Origin: Nitratireductor luteus
Lineage (GTDB): Bacteria; Pseudomonadota; Alphaproteobacteria; Rhizobiales; Rhizobiaceae
Reading direction: 5' to 3'
Assembly: GCF_026162365.1 (NCBI RefSeq)
Contig: NZ_JAOANW010000008.1
Coordinates: forward strand, 62,001-126,000
DNA length: 64,000 nucleotides
The number at the start of each line of letters is the position of its first letter. Position 1 is the stretch's first letter. The position numbers and the translations under genes were made by a program. Under the pieces are notes generated by a model. The model was not told where the DNA came from and made no database searches. It was given only the letters and a program-made list of their open reading frames with translations. Shown one piece after another: positions 35,092-44,800 of this stretch.

Positions 35092-36153
35092 TCACGCCGC
35101 CGTTGCGCGCGGCACGCGCGGCAGATGCTCGATCAGGAACCGCCAGTCCTCGCGCTCGCCCTCGCCCTCATGGCGCTTGCCGAAGAACTGGATGATGAGA
35201 CTGCCCTTGGCGTCATAGGCTTCGAGCGAGGTGACATGCCCGTCCTTCGTCGGCTTGCGCACCGCCCAGAGCTCCGCCACGTGATCGGTGCGAAGATGCA
35301 GATGGAAGGTCGGGTCCATTACGTTGAGCCATGGGCCCATCGGCTTGACATTCATCACCGGCCCCGAGTGGATCTGTATGCAGCCCCGGCTTCCCACGAA
35401 GCACATGATCGGTATTTCCTGCGCCACCGCATGGCTCATCATCGCGCCGAGCGCGCTGCCGTCGAGCCGCCAGGCGAAGTCGTCGCCGATCATGTGGACC
35501 GCCTGATAGCGCGAAAGCTTGAGCGTGCGCAGAATGGACACGAACTGATGCACATCCTTCATGTCCGCCCAGCGCTGGCGCAGAGTGTCGAACAGCTCGG
35601 CATCGCCCTCGGCCGCCGTCTCCACCGGTTTTGGCGCGGGTGTGCTGGTGACGACCTGCTGGCTCTGGTCGCCCATCGCCAGCGTCTCTACGAGTTGCTG
35701 ATAGGCATAAAGGTTTGAATCGCCCCGCAGATGCACCTTGTGCACGGCATCGCCCGCCGCGTCGAAGAACTGGAGGCTGTAGCGCTTGTCCGCGCCACTT
35801 CCCTTTTCGACGGCGAAACCGTGCGCCCAATGGCTGGGGAATATGCGCAGGTCAATATCGCTCCCCAGCACGATCGCATGCTGCCGTGATGCCGTCACCT
35901 TTTCATAGACGCCGATCTTTTCATGGACCGCGCTTTCATTGCGCGTGAGCGCCATCACGGGGCCGAGCGCTTCGAGCCCCTTGAGCAGGCGTTCGACGTC
36001 GGGCGCAATGCGCGTGACGCCATGACCGCAATGGGCCGCGACAAACTCGGCTTCCGAGACCGAAAGCTTCTGCGCCAGATCGCGCTCCCGCATTTTCGGA
36101 AACTCGGCGCGGGCGCGCCGGATCGCCTCCGGTTCAACAGTCTGCTGGCTCAT
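35092..36153 (-). CDS. hmuS: Heme utilisation/degradation protein HmuS
   Basis: A 353-residue cytoplasmic HemS/HmuS family protein made of two repeated halves of about 170 residues. The N-terminal half shows LGPVMALTRNESAVHEKIGVYE and the C-terminal half IPIMCFVGSRGCIQIHSGPV; a conserved His that binds heme is expected in CGHGVTRI. It accepts imported heme and releases iron or passes heme on. The gene lies between hmuP and hmuT in the operon. Confidence 0.94.
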   Translation of the reverse strand: MSQQTVEPEAIRRARAEFPKMRERDLAQKLSVSEAEFVAAHCGHGVTRIAPDVERLLKGLEALGPVMALTRNESAVHEKIGVYEKVTASRQHAIVLGSDIDLRIFPSHWAHGFAVEKGSGADKRYSLQFFDAAGDAVHKVHLRGDSNLYAYQQLVETLAMGDQSQQVVTSTPAPKPVETAAEGDAELFDTLRQRWADMKDVHQFVSILRTLKLSRYQAVHMIGDDFAWRLDGSALGAMMSHAVAQEIPIMCFVGSRGCIQIHSGPVMNVKPMGPWLNVMDPTFHLHLRTDHVAELWAVRKPTKDGHVTSLEAYDAKGSLIIQFFGKRHEGEGEREDWRFLIEHLPRVPRATAA

Positions 36154-36172
36154 GAATATCCCCGAGCATGCG

Positions 36173-36382
36173 TTACTTGTTCAAAATGAGCTTGCCCTGA
36201 CGGGTGATCTTGAGCCGATAGAACGCGCCGCCATGCTCGATCGCGATCTCGCGCCGCCCGCAGAACAGATCCACGCTCGAAAGCGTCCGGTCGCTGAACG
36301 GGTAGCTGTGGCCGTTGCCCTCCGTCGCGGGCAGAACCCTGCGGTTGTCGGTCATCATGTCGCCGCGCAAAATCTGGTTCAT
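36173..36382 (-). CDS. hmuP: Hemin uptake protein HemP/HmuP
   Basis: This small protein of up to 69 residues begins the hmu operon. Its C-terminus LFCGRREIAIEHGGAFYRLKITRQGKLILNK carries the HemP pattern (E-x-x-I-x-H-x-G-x-x-YRL, TR-x-GKLIL). In Bradyrhizobium and Sinorhizobium, HmuP activates transcription of the outer-membrane heme receptor gene, the one divergently placed here. Either the first ATG at 36382 or one nine codons later could be used. It stops 19 bases before the hmuS start. Confidence 0.9.
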   Translation of the reverse strand: MNQILRGDMMTDNRRVLPATEGNGHSYPFSDRTLSSVDLFCGRREIAIEHGGAFYRLKITRQGKLILNK

Positions 36383-36453
36383 CGCTCAATCTCCTTCTTT
36401 CGAATGCGCCATCCTCATTGAAGGATGACCTCTCCACCGAAGCCTCGAAAAGC

Positions 36454-36494
36454 GTCAACACGGTTTGTTGACATAAACAATCATGTTTTATAGA
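36454..36494. promoter_or_regulatory. Divergent heme-operon control region with RirA-type box and inverted repeat
   Basis: TGACATAAACAATCA (36469-36483) fits the TGA-N9-TCA iron-responsive operator. Overlapping it, TTGACA (36468-36473) and TATAGA (36489-36494) could be -35 and -10 of the receptor gene, though the 15-bp spacing is short. An inverted repeat GTCAACA-CGGTT-TGTTGAC (36454-36472) overlaps the box and may be a second regulator site. The rest of the 313-bp gap, to 36695, holds a GC-rich leader of about 200 bases without a gene. Confidence 0.6.
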
Positions 36495-36695
36495 CACTGC
36501 AATACCGGAGTAATCGAGTCAAGATTAATTGCTTCGGGAAAGGCGCCTTCCCCCGCCCACTGAGGATGAGGGGCGGGGCAGAAGAAACCAGGCGAAGAGG
36601 GGCATGCGGAAAGCCGCCTGCTCCTGCTTGGCCGTGCGGCCAGCAATTCCCATCCCGGGGAAAGCCAGCGACCGACAACATAAGGGATGTGTCAG

Positions 36696-38879
36696 ATGAC
36701 GGGGCTGCTGGCTCGTAACAGGTTGATTGCGCTCGGTGGGGCGGGCGCGCTTTCATTTCTTCTTCTGCCGACGGCATCGGCGCAACAGGCGGCCGACAAT
36801 ACCGTCGGCGTCACCGCGCTGCAGCGGCTGATCGTCGGCGCGGGCGTCGAAAAAGTGGCGATCGATACGCCGCAATCGGTGACCGTGATAGAGCAGGAGG
36901 ATATCGACGAGGCACAGGCTACCAATCTGGGCGACGTCCTCAAGCGCATTCCGGGCGTCAACACGTCCGGCTCCGACCGCGCATTCGGCCAGACCTTCAA
37001 TATCCGCGGCATCGGCGCACCCGAATCGGCGGGCGAGGAAGGCCGCATCATCGTCACCGTCGACGGCGCGACCAAATTCTACGAACAGTACCGAATGGGC
37101 GGCTTCTTCTCCGACCCCGAGCTTTATAAAAGGGTGGAGGTGTTGCGCGGCCCCGCCTCTTCCACGCTCTATGGGTCGGGCGCGCTCGGCGGCGTCATCC
37201 GCTTCGAAACCAAGGACGCTTCCGATTTCATCGCCGACGGCCAGACGGGCGCGCTGCGCCTGAAAAGCGGCTACAACTCCAACAAGGACGGCTGGCTCGG
37301 CTCTGCCATCCTCGCCCAGCGCTTCGGAAACGCCGATTTCCTCATTGCCGGCAATTACCGCAAAGCGGACGCCTACGAGACGGGCGACGGTACGATCATC
37401 TCCAGCTCCGACTTCAAGGCATGGTCCGGCCTTGCCAAGGGCACATTCAAGATCGGCGAGGAAGGCACGCTGCGCGTCTCATATCAGCAATGGGATTCGG
37501 ACGCGCCCGACCAGGACTACGCGCAGGTCGGCGGCCCGGTCATGGGCGGAACGGTATCCGGCTTCGGCACAGTCGACCGTCATGTCATCGACCGCACCGG
37601 CGTCGTCTCCTACGAGAACCCTTTCTCGGACAACGACCTTCTGGACCTGAAGCTCTCCGCTTCCTATTCGGATACGAGCGTAGAGCAGCGCAACGCTTCC
37701 GGAACCATTGTGATGGGCGGCCCTTTCACCTGCGCAGAGACAAACCTTTTTTGCGATACGGACTATGGCTATCAGACCTGGCAGTTCAACGCCGAGAACA
37801 CCAGCGAATGGCAAGGCGAAAGCTGGAAGAACTATCTGACCTATGGTTGGCAAACATCGTATCAGCGCAGGACCGCTGAAGCAGTACAGTTAAGCGGCGG
37901 CACAGATGGAATCACGTTTCATCCCGAAGGGACGGATTTCAAAACCGGCCTCTTCGTGCAGGATGAATTCGTGTGGAACGAGCGCCTGACGCTCATACCC
38001 GGCATGCGCATCGACTGGCACCGCCTCTCACCCGGCGACAGCACCGGCATTTCGGAGGACAGCGAAGCATTCGCCTTCTCTCCAAAGATTGCGGCGCAGT
38101 ATAAGTTCAACGACACGTTTTCCGTCTTCGGTTCGTTCGCCCACACCGAGCGTTTCCCAACGATCGACGAAGTCTATTCGACAAGCGCTTTCATGAACGT
38201 ATATCTGCCTAGCCTAGACCTGAAGAAGGAGCGTGCGAACAATTTTGAAGCCGGATTTGCTATCTCCGGGTACGACGTCGTCCAGGCCGGCGACGGTGTT
38301 CAACTAAAGGCCACCGGCTTCTATAATCGCATTACCGATTTGATCGACAACAATCCCGCCGTGAGCGGCTTCGGCTTCACCAACGCGCCGGGCTACATGA
38401 ACATCGCTAATGCCGAAATCTACGGCGCGGAAGTCGAGCTGGCCTACGATTCCGACTATGTGTTCGCCCAGGCCGGCTATGCCTATACAGTCGGCAAGGA
38501 CAAGGATACCGGCGACCATCTGACCTCGGTCGCCCCGCACGAGCTGTCGCTGACGCTCGGCGGCAAGCTGCCGCAGCACGATCTCCGCTTCGGCTGGCGC
38601 GCGCGCTTCGCGGCCGCTCCGCAGGATTCATGCCGGCGGTCGGAAAGCATCGTCGTCTGCGCGGGCGACAGTTCGCAAGGATCGACGCGCTTTGCCGAGG
38701 CGTTCAACGTGCATGACCTGTTCCTGACCTGGAAGCCCGGCGAAGGCCAGTTCGCCGGCTGGGTGGCCCAGTTCGGCGTCGATAACGTCTTCAACCAGCA
38801 GTACAAGGAATTCCTGCACAACGAGCCCGCCAAGGGCCGCACGTTCAAGGTTTCCCTTTCCAAGCAGTTTGGGTGGTAG
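36696..38879 (+). CDS. TonB-dependent heme/hemoglobin receptor
   Basis: A 727-residue outer-membrane receptor. A signal peptide ends at TASAQQ. The plug domain follows (TPQSVTVIEQEDIDEAQ, GDVLKRIPGVNTSGSDR, FNIRGIG, EVLRGPASSTLYGSGALGG), then a 22-strand beta-barrel ending in the aromatic KVSLSKQFGW. It resembles the HmuR/BhuA/ShmR group. The ATG at 36696 is used because AAGGG lies nine bases upstream; the ATG at 36687 touches that site. It is the first gene of an operon with its own exbB-exbD-exbD-tonB energising set. Confidence 0.93.
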   Translation: MTGLLARNRLIALGGAGALSFLLLPTASAQQAADNTVGVTALQRLIVGAGVEKVAIDTPQSVTVIEQEDIDEAQATNLGDVLKRIPGVNTSGSDRAFGQTFNIRGIGAPESAGEEGRIIVTVDGATKFYEQYRMGGFFSDPELYKRVEVLRGPASSTLYGSGALGGVIRFETKDASDFIADGQTGALRLKSGYNSNKDGWLGSAILAQRFGNADFLIAGNYRKADAYETGDGTIISSSDFKAWSGLAKGTFKIGEEGTLRVSYQQWDSDAPDQDYAQVGGPVMGGTVSGFGTVDRHVIDRTGVVSYENPFSDNDLLDLKLSASYSDTSVEQRNASGTIVMGGPFTCAETNLFCDTDYGYQTWQFNAENTSEWQGESWKNYLTYGWQTSYQRRTAEAVQLSGGTDGITFHPEGTDFKTGLFVQDEFVWNERLTLIPGMRIDWHRLSPGDSTGISEDSEAFAFSPKIAAQYKFNDTFSVFGSFAHTERFPTIDEVYSTSAFMNVYLPSLDLKKERANNFEAGFAISGYDVVQAGDGVQLKATGFYNRITDLIDNNPAVSGFGFTNAPGYMNIANAEIYGAEVELAYDSDYVFAQAGYAYTVGKDKDTGDHLTSVAPHELSLTLGGKLPQHDLRFGWRARFAAAPQDSCRRSESIVVCAGDSSQGSTRFAEAFNVHDLFLTWKPGEGQFAGWVAQFGVDNVFNQQYKEFLHNEPAKGRTFKVSLSKQFGW

Positions 38880-38881
38880 CG

Positions 38882-39343
38882 ATGCTCGTTTCGAAAACAA
38901 CCCGCATTCTCTGTCTGGCCCGCATCCTCTGTCTGGCAGGAGGCGCGCTCTGCGCGTCTCCACTTCTTGCCGCGGCTCAGGACGCCGCGTCCGAGCCGGC
39001 AATCGTGCTGGAGCTGAACGGTCTCGAACCGTCCCAAAAGGGGTGCCGGTTCACTTTCGTCGCCGTGAGCGGTTTGAAGACCGACATCGAACGGGCCGCC
39101 TACGAGGTGGCCCTTTTCGGCAAGGACGGGCTCGTGCAGCGGCTGACGGTCCTCGACTTCAAGGACCTGCCGGCCGGCAAGACCAAGGTCCGCCAATTCG
39201 ACCTTGCCGACGTGGATTGCGGCCAGGTCGGCCGCGTCCTCATCAATGCGGCTTCTGCCTGCGAGGGCGAAGACCTCGGCGAAAACGCCTGCATCACCGA
39301 ACTCAAGACCGAAACGCGCGGCGACGTGGGCTTCGGCCTCTAA
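38882..39343 (+). CDS. Small secreted protein of unknown function in the heme receptor operon
   Basis: I do not recognise a named family. The 153 residues start with a signal peptide (about 33 residues, cleaved near LLAAAQD). The mature part of about 120 residues has four Cys (in KGCRFTF, DVDCGQVG, SACEGED and ENACITE), which could form two disulphides in the periplasm. It is two bases after the receptor stop and 56 bases before exbB, so it is in the operon. A role in heme capture or in TonB-system assembly is plausible but not shown. The signal peptide coding region holds an imperfect 18-bp tandem repeat (38903-38938). Confidence 0.8.
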   Translation: MLVSKTTRILCLARILCLAGGALCASPLLAAAQDAASEPAIVLELNGLEPSQKGCRFTFVAVSGLKTDIERAAYEVALFGKDGLVQRLTVLDFKDLPAGKTKVRQFDLADVDCGQVGRVLINAASACEGEDLGENACITELKTETRGDVGFGL

Positions 39344-39399
39344 AAATTGAGCGCAGAATTGCCAGCCCTAGTAAAAATGCCAGCTTTAGGAATTCTCGA

Positions 39400-40083
39400 A
39401 TGACTGTTGAACTCGTCGATGCGATCGCCTCCTTCGTGAAACTGGGCGGGCCGGTGGTGGCCATCCTGATCGTGCTGTCGGTTTTCGCCCTGGCACTGAT
39501 CCTGTTGAAGTTCGCCCAGTTCTGGCGCGAGAGAGTCGGTCGGCACCGGAGGGCGGAGCGTGCGCTGCACGCCTGGTTCCATGACGGCTATGGTAATGCA
39601 CGGGCCATCGCGGAGACGGACCGTTCGCCGGTGGGAACGGCGCTTGCCACCGCCATGCGCCTGGCGGCCATGCGCCAGGCCTCCCGGCAAGCCGTCGAGG
39701 ACGACGTTTCGCGGCTTTCGTTGACGAGGCTGCATGATCTGCAGCGCGGCTTTCGCGCCCTCGACGCCATCGCGCAGATTGCCCCGCTGCTGGGCCTGTT
39801 CGGCACCGTGATCGGCATGATCGACGCATTCCGGCAGTTGCAGACAGCCGGTAACGCCGTCGACCCGTCGCTGCTGGCCGGCGGCATCTGGGTGGCGCTG
39901 CTGACGACGGCGACAGGGCTTGCGGTAGCCATGCCGGTGCAGCTGATTCTCACCTGGTTCGAGACGCAGCTGGAGAACGAACGCGTCGCCATCGAGACGA
40001 TGACGGGCGCCGTGCTCTCGCACCGGCCACCTGAAGCGGCGGTGGAGCAGCCAGACACGGCAGGGGCGGTCCATGCGCATTGA
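39400..40083 (+). CDS. exbB: MotA/TolQ/ExbB proton channel family protein
   Basis: A 227-residue inner-membrane protein with three membrane segments: near residues 12-35, and a pair in IAPLLGLFGTVIGMIDAF and GGIWVALLTTATGLAVAMPVQ. ExbB forms the proton-driven motor that energises TonB. The ATG at 39400 has AGGA eight bases before it; a long upstream open frame is an artefact. The 3' end overlaps the first exbD by 11 bases. Confidence 0.92.
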   Translation: MTVELVDAIASFVKLGGPVVAILIVLSVFALALILLKFAQFWRERVGRHRRAERALHAWFHDGYGNARAIAETDRSPVGTALATAMRLAAMRQASRQAVEDDVSRLSLTRLHDLQRGFRALDAIAQIAPLLGLFGTVIGMIDAFRQLQTAGNAVDPSLLAGGIWVALLTTATGLAVAMPVQLILTWFETQLENERVAIETMTGAVLSHRPPEAAVEQPDTAGAVHAH

Positions 40084-40456
40084 ACTTGCCAGCGCCAGGA
40101 GACGCCCGCTGTCGCTGACCCCGCTCATCGACATCATCTTCCTGCTGCTTCTGTTCTTCATGCTGTCCTCGACCTTTACCCGTTTTTCCGAGGTCGAGAT
40201 TTCCGGCGGTCGGGCGGGCGCCCAGGCATCGGCCCAGAGGCCGGATGTCCTGATCCGCATCGATGGTGAAGCCTGGCGCGTGAACGGTCTTTCCCTCGAC
40301 GCCGACGCCGCCATCGAGGAACTGACCCGGCTGTCGGAAAACGGTGCCGCCAAAGCCGTTCTTCTGGTGCGCGACGGCATGAACTCCCAGACGCTGGTCG
40401 GCGCCGTGGAGCGCATCGGCCGCGAAACCCGGCTCGACCTGACCGTTGCAAGGTGA
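40073..40456 (+). CDS. exbD: ExbD/TolR family biopolymer transport protein 1
   Basis: A 127-residue protein with one N-terminal membrane helix (LTPLIDIIFLLLLFFML) carrying the conserved proton-path Asp in PLIDIIF. A small periplasmic domain follows (VLIRIDGEAWRVNG, VLLVRDGMNSQTLV). It works with ExbB and TonB. It overlaps exbB and is followed after five bases by a second exbD. Confidence 0.9.
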   Translation: MRIELASARRRPLSLTPLIDIIFLLLLFFMLSSTFTRFSEVEISGGRAGAQASAQRPDVLIRIDGEAWRVNGLSLDADAAIEELTRLSENGAAKAVLLVRDGMNSQTLVGAVERIGRETRLDLTVAR

Positions 40457-40461
40457 CTGCC

Positions 40462-40866
40462 ATGATGCGTCTTTCCCGCCCCCTGCCCGCCCGACGCCGC
40501 GAAACCACCATCGCGCTGATCAATGTCGTCTTCCTGATGCTGATCTTCTTCCTGATCGCCGGGACGCTCACGCCGCCGCTCGACAAGGACATAGACCTGA
40601 TCAAGACGGCGACTGCCGACCCTTCAGATCCGCCCAACGCCCTCTTCGTGACGCAGGACGGCGAATTGCGTTCGCAGGGTCAGGCCACCGATGTCGCGGC
40701 GTTCGTCTCGACGCTGAGCGCGGAAACCGGCGAAGAGGAACCGCTCAGTGTCAAGCTGGCCGCCGACCGGGAACTGCCGGCAACCCGGCTGATCGAGATC
40801 GTTGGTGAATTGCGGCAGGCCGGCGTTGCCAAGGTCAGCATCGTCACTGAACGGGCCACGCAATGA
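40462..40866 (+). CDS. ExbD/TolR family biopolymer transport protein 2
   Basis: A 134-residue second ExbD-like protein. The membrane helix is INVVFLMLIFFLIAGTL. The position equivalent to the conserved Asp is Asn (ALINVVF instead of PLIDIIF), a notable change in the proton path. The periplasmic domain ends LRQAGVAKVSIVTERA, as in ExbD. The ATG at 40462 has AAGG eight bases before it; a GTG at 40453 overlapping the previous stop is the alternative. The stop overlaps the tonB start (ATGA). Confidence 0.88.
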   Translation: MMRLSRPLPARRRETTIALINVVFLMLIFFLIAGTLTPPLDKDIDLIKTATADPSDPPNALFVTQDGELRSQGQATDVAAFVSTLSAETGEEEPLSVKLAADRELPATRLIEIVGELRQAGVAKVSIVTERATQ

Positions 40867-41816
40867 GGCGCGGCGCCTCCTGGAAATGGGCGGCGGCGCT
40901 GGTGCTCTCGGGGGTGCTGCATGCCGGCGCGGTCGCCTATGTGCTGCCGTCGGCCGATGAAGTGAAGATTGCCGGCGGCTCGACTTCCGAGATTGCCATC
41001 GAAGGCTCCGCCTTTGCCGATATGATAACGGCCGGCGCGCCGGCGGAGATCGTTGAGGCCGAAGCGCAGCCGGACACGACGGTGACGCCTGTCGAACCGG
41101 ACGCGACCGCCATCGACCCGGTCGAGCAGAGCGTGACGCAGACAACCGAGGTCACGCCCGAACCAGTGCAGCCGCCCGAAGCCGATATGGCCGAACTCGT
41201 TACCCCGGAGGTGCAGCCTGTCGAGCAGATCCCGAAGACCGCCGATACCGTGCCGGTTGAAGCTGTCGAGCCGAAGCAGGCCGAAGAGACCGTCGCCGCG
41301 CTTGCCAATGTGCCGAGGCCAACGCCCCGCCCCGCCTATACGCCGCCCAAGCCCGTAAAGCAGGCCGCCGCGCCGGCAAGGCGGAAGGCCGCAACTCCCC
41401 CTCCCGCGAAGAAGTCCGCGGGCGCTGGCGGCAATGACGAGAGGAGCGCCAAGAAAGGTTCTGCCGGACAGGCCCGCAGCGGCGCCAGCGGCGGCGAGCA
41501 GACAGCCCGCGCCACCCGGCAGGGCAATGCCGCCGTCTCCAACTATCCGGGCAAGGTGGTAAGCAAGCTGCGCCGTGCCTTGCGTTATCCTCGACAGGCC
41601 AAGCGCGATGGCTTGCGCGGAGAAGCCCGGGTCGCCTTCACCATCAGCCGCAACGGCAGCGTCAGCGGCATCCGGATCGTGCGCAGTTCCGGCTCGCCTG
41701 TCCTGGACCAGGCCGCCGTTGAAACCGTGCGCCGCGCAGCGCCATTCCCTGCCATACCCGGCAATGCTGGCCGCGCCAGCTGGCCCTTCACGGTGCCACT
41801 GGCCTTCGCGCGCTGA
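40863..41816 (+). CDS. tonB: TonB family protein
   Basis: A 317-residue energy transducer. One N-terminal membrane anchor (WKWAAALVLSGVLHAGAVAYV) is followed by a long acidic Pro/Glu/Val-rich periplasmic spacer, a basic Pro/Lys/Ala stretch, and a C-terminal TonB domain (LRRALRYPRQAKRDGLRGEA, FPAIPGNAGRASWPFTVPLAF). It links ExbBD to the heme receptor at the start of the operon. The stop is seven bases from that of putA on the other strand. Confidence 0.92.
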   Translation: MRRGASWKWAAALVLSGVLHAGAVAYVLPSADEVKIAGGSTSEIAIEGSAFADMITAGAPAEIVEAEAQPDTTVTPVEPDATAIDPVEQSVTQTTEVTPEPVQPPEADMAELVTPEVQPVEQIPKTADTVPVEAVEPKQAEETVAALANVPRPTPRPAYTPPKPVKQAAAPARRKAATPPPAKKSAGAGGNDERSAKKGSAGQARSGASGGEQTARATRQGNAAVSNYPGKVVSKLRRALRYPRQAKRDGLRGEARVAFTISRNGSVSGIRIVRSSGSPVLDQAAVETVRRAAPFPAIPGNAGRASWPFTVPLAFAR

Positions 41817-41823
41817 TCGCTGT

Positions 41824-44800
41824 CTACGAGGCAGCTAACAGGCTGGCGTTGCCGCCGGCGGCCGTGGTGTCGACGCACACCGCGCGCTCGTGAACATAGG
41901 CCGCCGGATAGACGATCTCGGTGACGAGCGGCACGATGGGACCGTGGCGGGCGGCCAGCGATGCTCGCAGCGCTGACAGCCAACCGGTCTCGCCGCTCGC
42001 GGCCACCAGGTCGACGGATAGAACCTTCAAGACAGCTTCGGGGCATATCCCATCGAGCGCGGCCAGCGGGAACTCCGGCTTCAAAAGCGGCTTCAACAGT
42101 TCCGGCGCATCCGGATGGACGGCAAGGACGGTATTGCCCGCGGCCAGGGCCTGGATGACCTGGGCGACGAGCGCTTCCTCCCCCGCGCCTAGGCACAGCG
42201 CACGGCCACGCGGCACGAGTTGCAGGGCGTTGGCCTCGCCGGTCGGTCCAGGCAGGTCGACCGGCCCGTGATCGAGCGCGGCTGCCGTCCCCAGAATATC
42301 GGCATGCCGCCCCCGCAGGGCACGCCGCAGCATGGCGACGCGGTCGGCCCGGCGTGGCCAATCGCCCCTGGCCGGGTCGGGCACGGCGCGGCGCAGGGTG
42401 CCGGCGTCCAGCTCTTCGCCGGTGGGCTTCGAGCCGGAAGCGGCAGCATTCTTGCGGAAGCGGCGCAGATAAAGCGGCCCGCCGGCTTTCGGACCGGTTC
42501 CCGAAAGCCCTTCCCCGCCGAAGGGCTGCGAGCCGACGACCGCGCCGATCTGGTTGCGGTTCACGTAGATGTTGCCGGCATGCACCTGATCGACGATCTC
42601 CTGCACCCGCACATCGATGCGTGTGTGAAGACCGAAGGTCAGGCCGTAACCTCTTGCGTTTATGGTCGAAATGACTTTCTGGAGATTCTCCGCCTCGAAA
42701 GTCGCCACATGCAGGATGGGCCCGAAGATCTCACGCTCGACCTCCTCGATGCCGCCCACCTTGAACGCTGCCGGCGCCACGAAGCGCCCGTTTTCCGGCG
42801 CGTCGAGCTTGGCGATGAGCCGTCCCTCGTCGGCCATCTTATGGCTGTAGGCATCGATGGTCTGCCGCGCCTCGTCGTCGATCACCGGGCCCACGTCGGT
42901 TGCAACGTCCCACGGATCACCGATGTGGAGCGCCTTCATGGCGCCCTCCAGCATGGTCACCAGCCGCTTTTCCACGTCCTTCTGCACATAGAGCACCCGC
43001 AGCGCCGAGCAGCGCTGGCCAGCGCTCTGGAATGCGGAGGCGACGATGTCGCGCACGGCCTGCTCGGGTAGAGCGGTTGAATCGACGATCATCGCGTTGA
43101 GCCCGCCGGTCTCGGCGATCAGCATGGCATCGGGCGAAGCGGTCTCGGCGAGCTGCCGCTCGATCAGGCGTGCGACATCAATGGAGCCGGTAAAGCAGAC
43201 ACCGGCAATGCGGCTGTCGGCCGTCATCGGAGCGCCCACCGAAGGACCGTCGCCCGGCAGGAACTGCAGCACGTCGCGCGGGATGTCCGCTTCATGCATC
43301 AGCGCCACCGCGCGCGCCGCGATGAGCGGCGTCTGCTCGGCCGGCTTGGCGGCGACGGCATTGCCGGTGGCGAGCGCGGCCGCGATCTGGCCGGTGAAGA
43401 TGGCGAGCGGAAAATTCCACGGCGAAATGCACACGATCACGCCGCGCGCGCTGGTTTCTCGCTCCGCGGCCACCGCCTCATTGGCGTAATAGCGCAGGAA
43501 ATCCACCGCCTCGCGCACTTCGGCGACGCCGTCGGCGAGCGATTTGCCCGCCTCGCGCGTGGCGAGCGCGAAGAATTCGGCCGCGTTCTCCTCGTAGAGA
43601 TCGGCAATCCGGCGCAAAATGTCGGCACGCTCGCCAACCGGGCGCGCAGCCCAGGCGGGCTGGGCCTCCGCGGCGATGCCGATGGCCTCGCTCACCTGTT
43701 CCGGCGTCGCCTCCACGACGCTGCCCACCACCTCGTCCAGTCTTGCGGGATTGAGCAGTCGGCGCGGCACCGCGCCGCCCGTGGCGCGCGTCGACGGTCC
43801 TGCCGCCCATTGATGCGGAGGCGCGAAGACGGCGCGCCCGGCATCGATGCCGTCCAGTGTCGTCGGGTCGGTGAGATCCCAGCCGCTGGAGTTGCGGCGG
43901 CCGGGGCCGAAAATAGCCGCCGGCATGGGGATCGCGGGGTTGGAGGCCCGATTGTTGGCCACCACGGCCGCAAACGGATCGCGCGCGATCTCCTCGGCGC
44001 TCACCTCCTCATCGACGATCTGGTGGACGAAGGAGGAATTGGCCCCGTTTTCCAGAAGCCTGCGCACCAGATAGGCCAGCAGATCGCGATGCGCCCCCAC
44101 CGGCGCATAGATGCGGCAGCGCGTGCCCTGGCGCTTGCGCACCACCTCGTGCAGTGCTTCGCCCATGCCGTGGAGCCGCTGGAACTCGAATGCCTGCTTG
44201 TCTTCGGCCATGGAAAGAATGGCGGCGACCGTATGGGCGTTGTGCGTGGCGAATTGGGGGTAGATGCGGTCCGTCATCGACAGGAGCTTGCGCGCGCAGG
44301 CGATGTAGGAGACGTCCGTGTTCACCTTGCGCGTGAAGACGGGATAGCCGTCAAGGCCCATGACTTGGGCGCGTTTGATCTCGGTGTCCCAATAGGCGCC
44401 CTTGACCAACCGCACCATGATCCGGCGGTCGAGCTTCCCGGCCAGTGCGTGCAGCCAGTCTATGACCAAGGGCGCGCGCGGACCGTAGGCCTGGACAACG
44501 ACGCCGAACCCGTCCCAGCCCTGCAGCGACGGATCGGACAGAACCTCTTCGATCACGTCGAGCGAAACGTCCAGCCGGTCGGCTTCCTCGGCATCGATGT
44601 TGAGGCCCATCCTGGCCGCCCTGGCCGCTTGCGCGAGTTCCAGCAGCCGCGCCGTCATCAGCGGCATCATCTGCGCCTCGTGCGTCGCCTCGTAGCGCGG
44701 ATGCAGCGCGGAAAGCTTGACCGATATGCCTGGATTGACACGGATGTCGCCGCTTTTAGCTTCGGCCTTGAGCGCTACGATGGCGTCCGCATACGCCTTA

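Noticed and set aside
33269-35218. A 649-codon plus-strand open frame opposite hmuU and hmuT
   Set aside because: It is antisense to hmuTU and shows no domain, only Arg/Asp/Gly-rich sequence.
38869-40083. A single 404-codon frame joining the region after the receptor gene to exbB
   Set aside because: The first 177 codons are out of phase with the small secreted protein gene and have no similarity; ExbB starts at 39400 with its own ribosome site.
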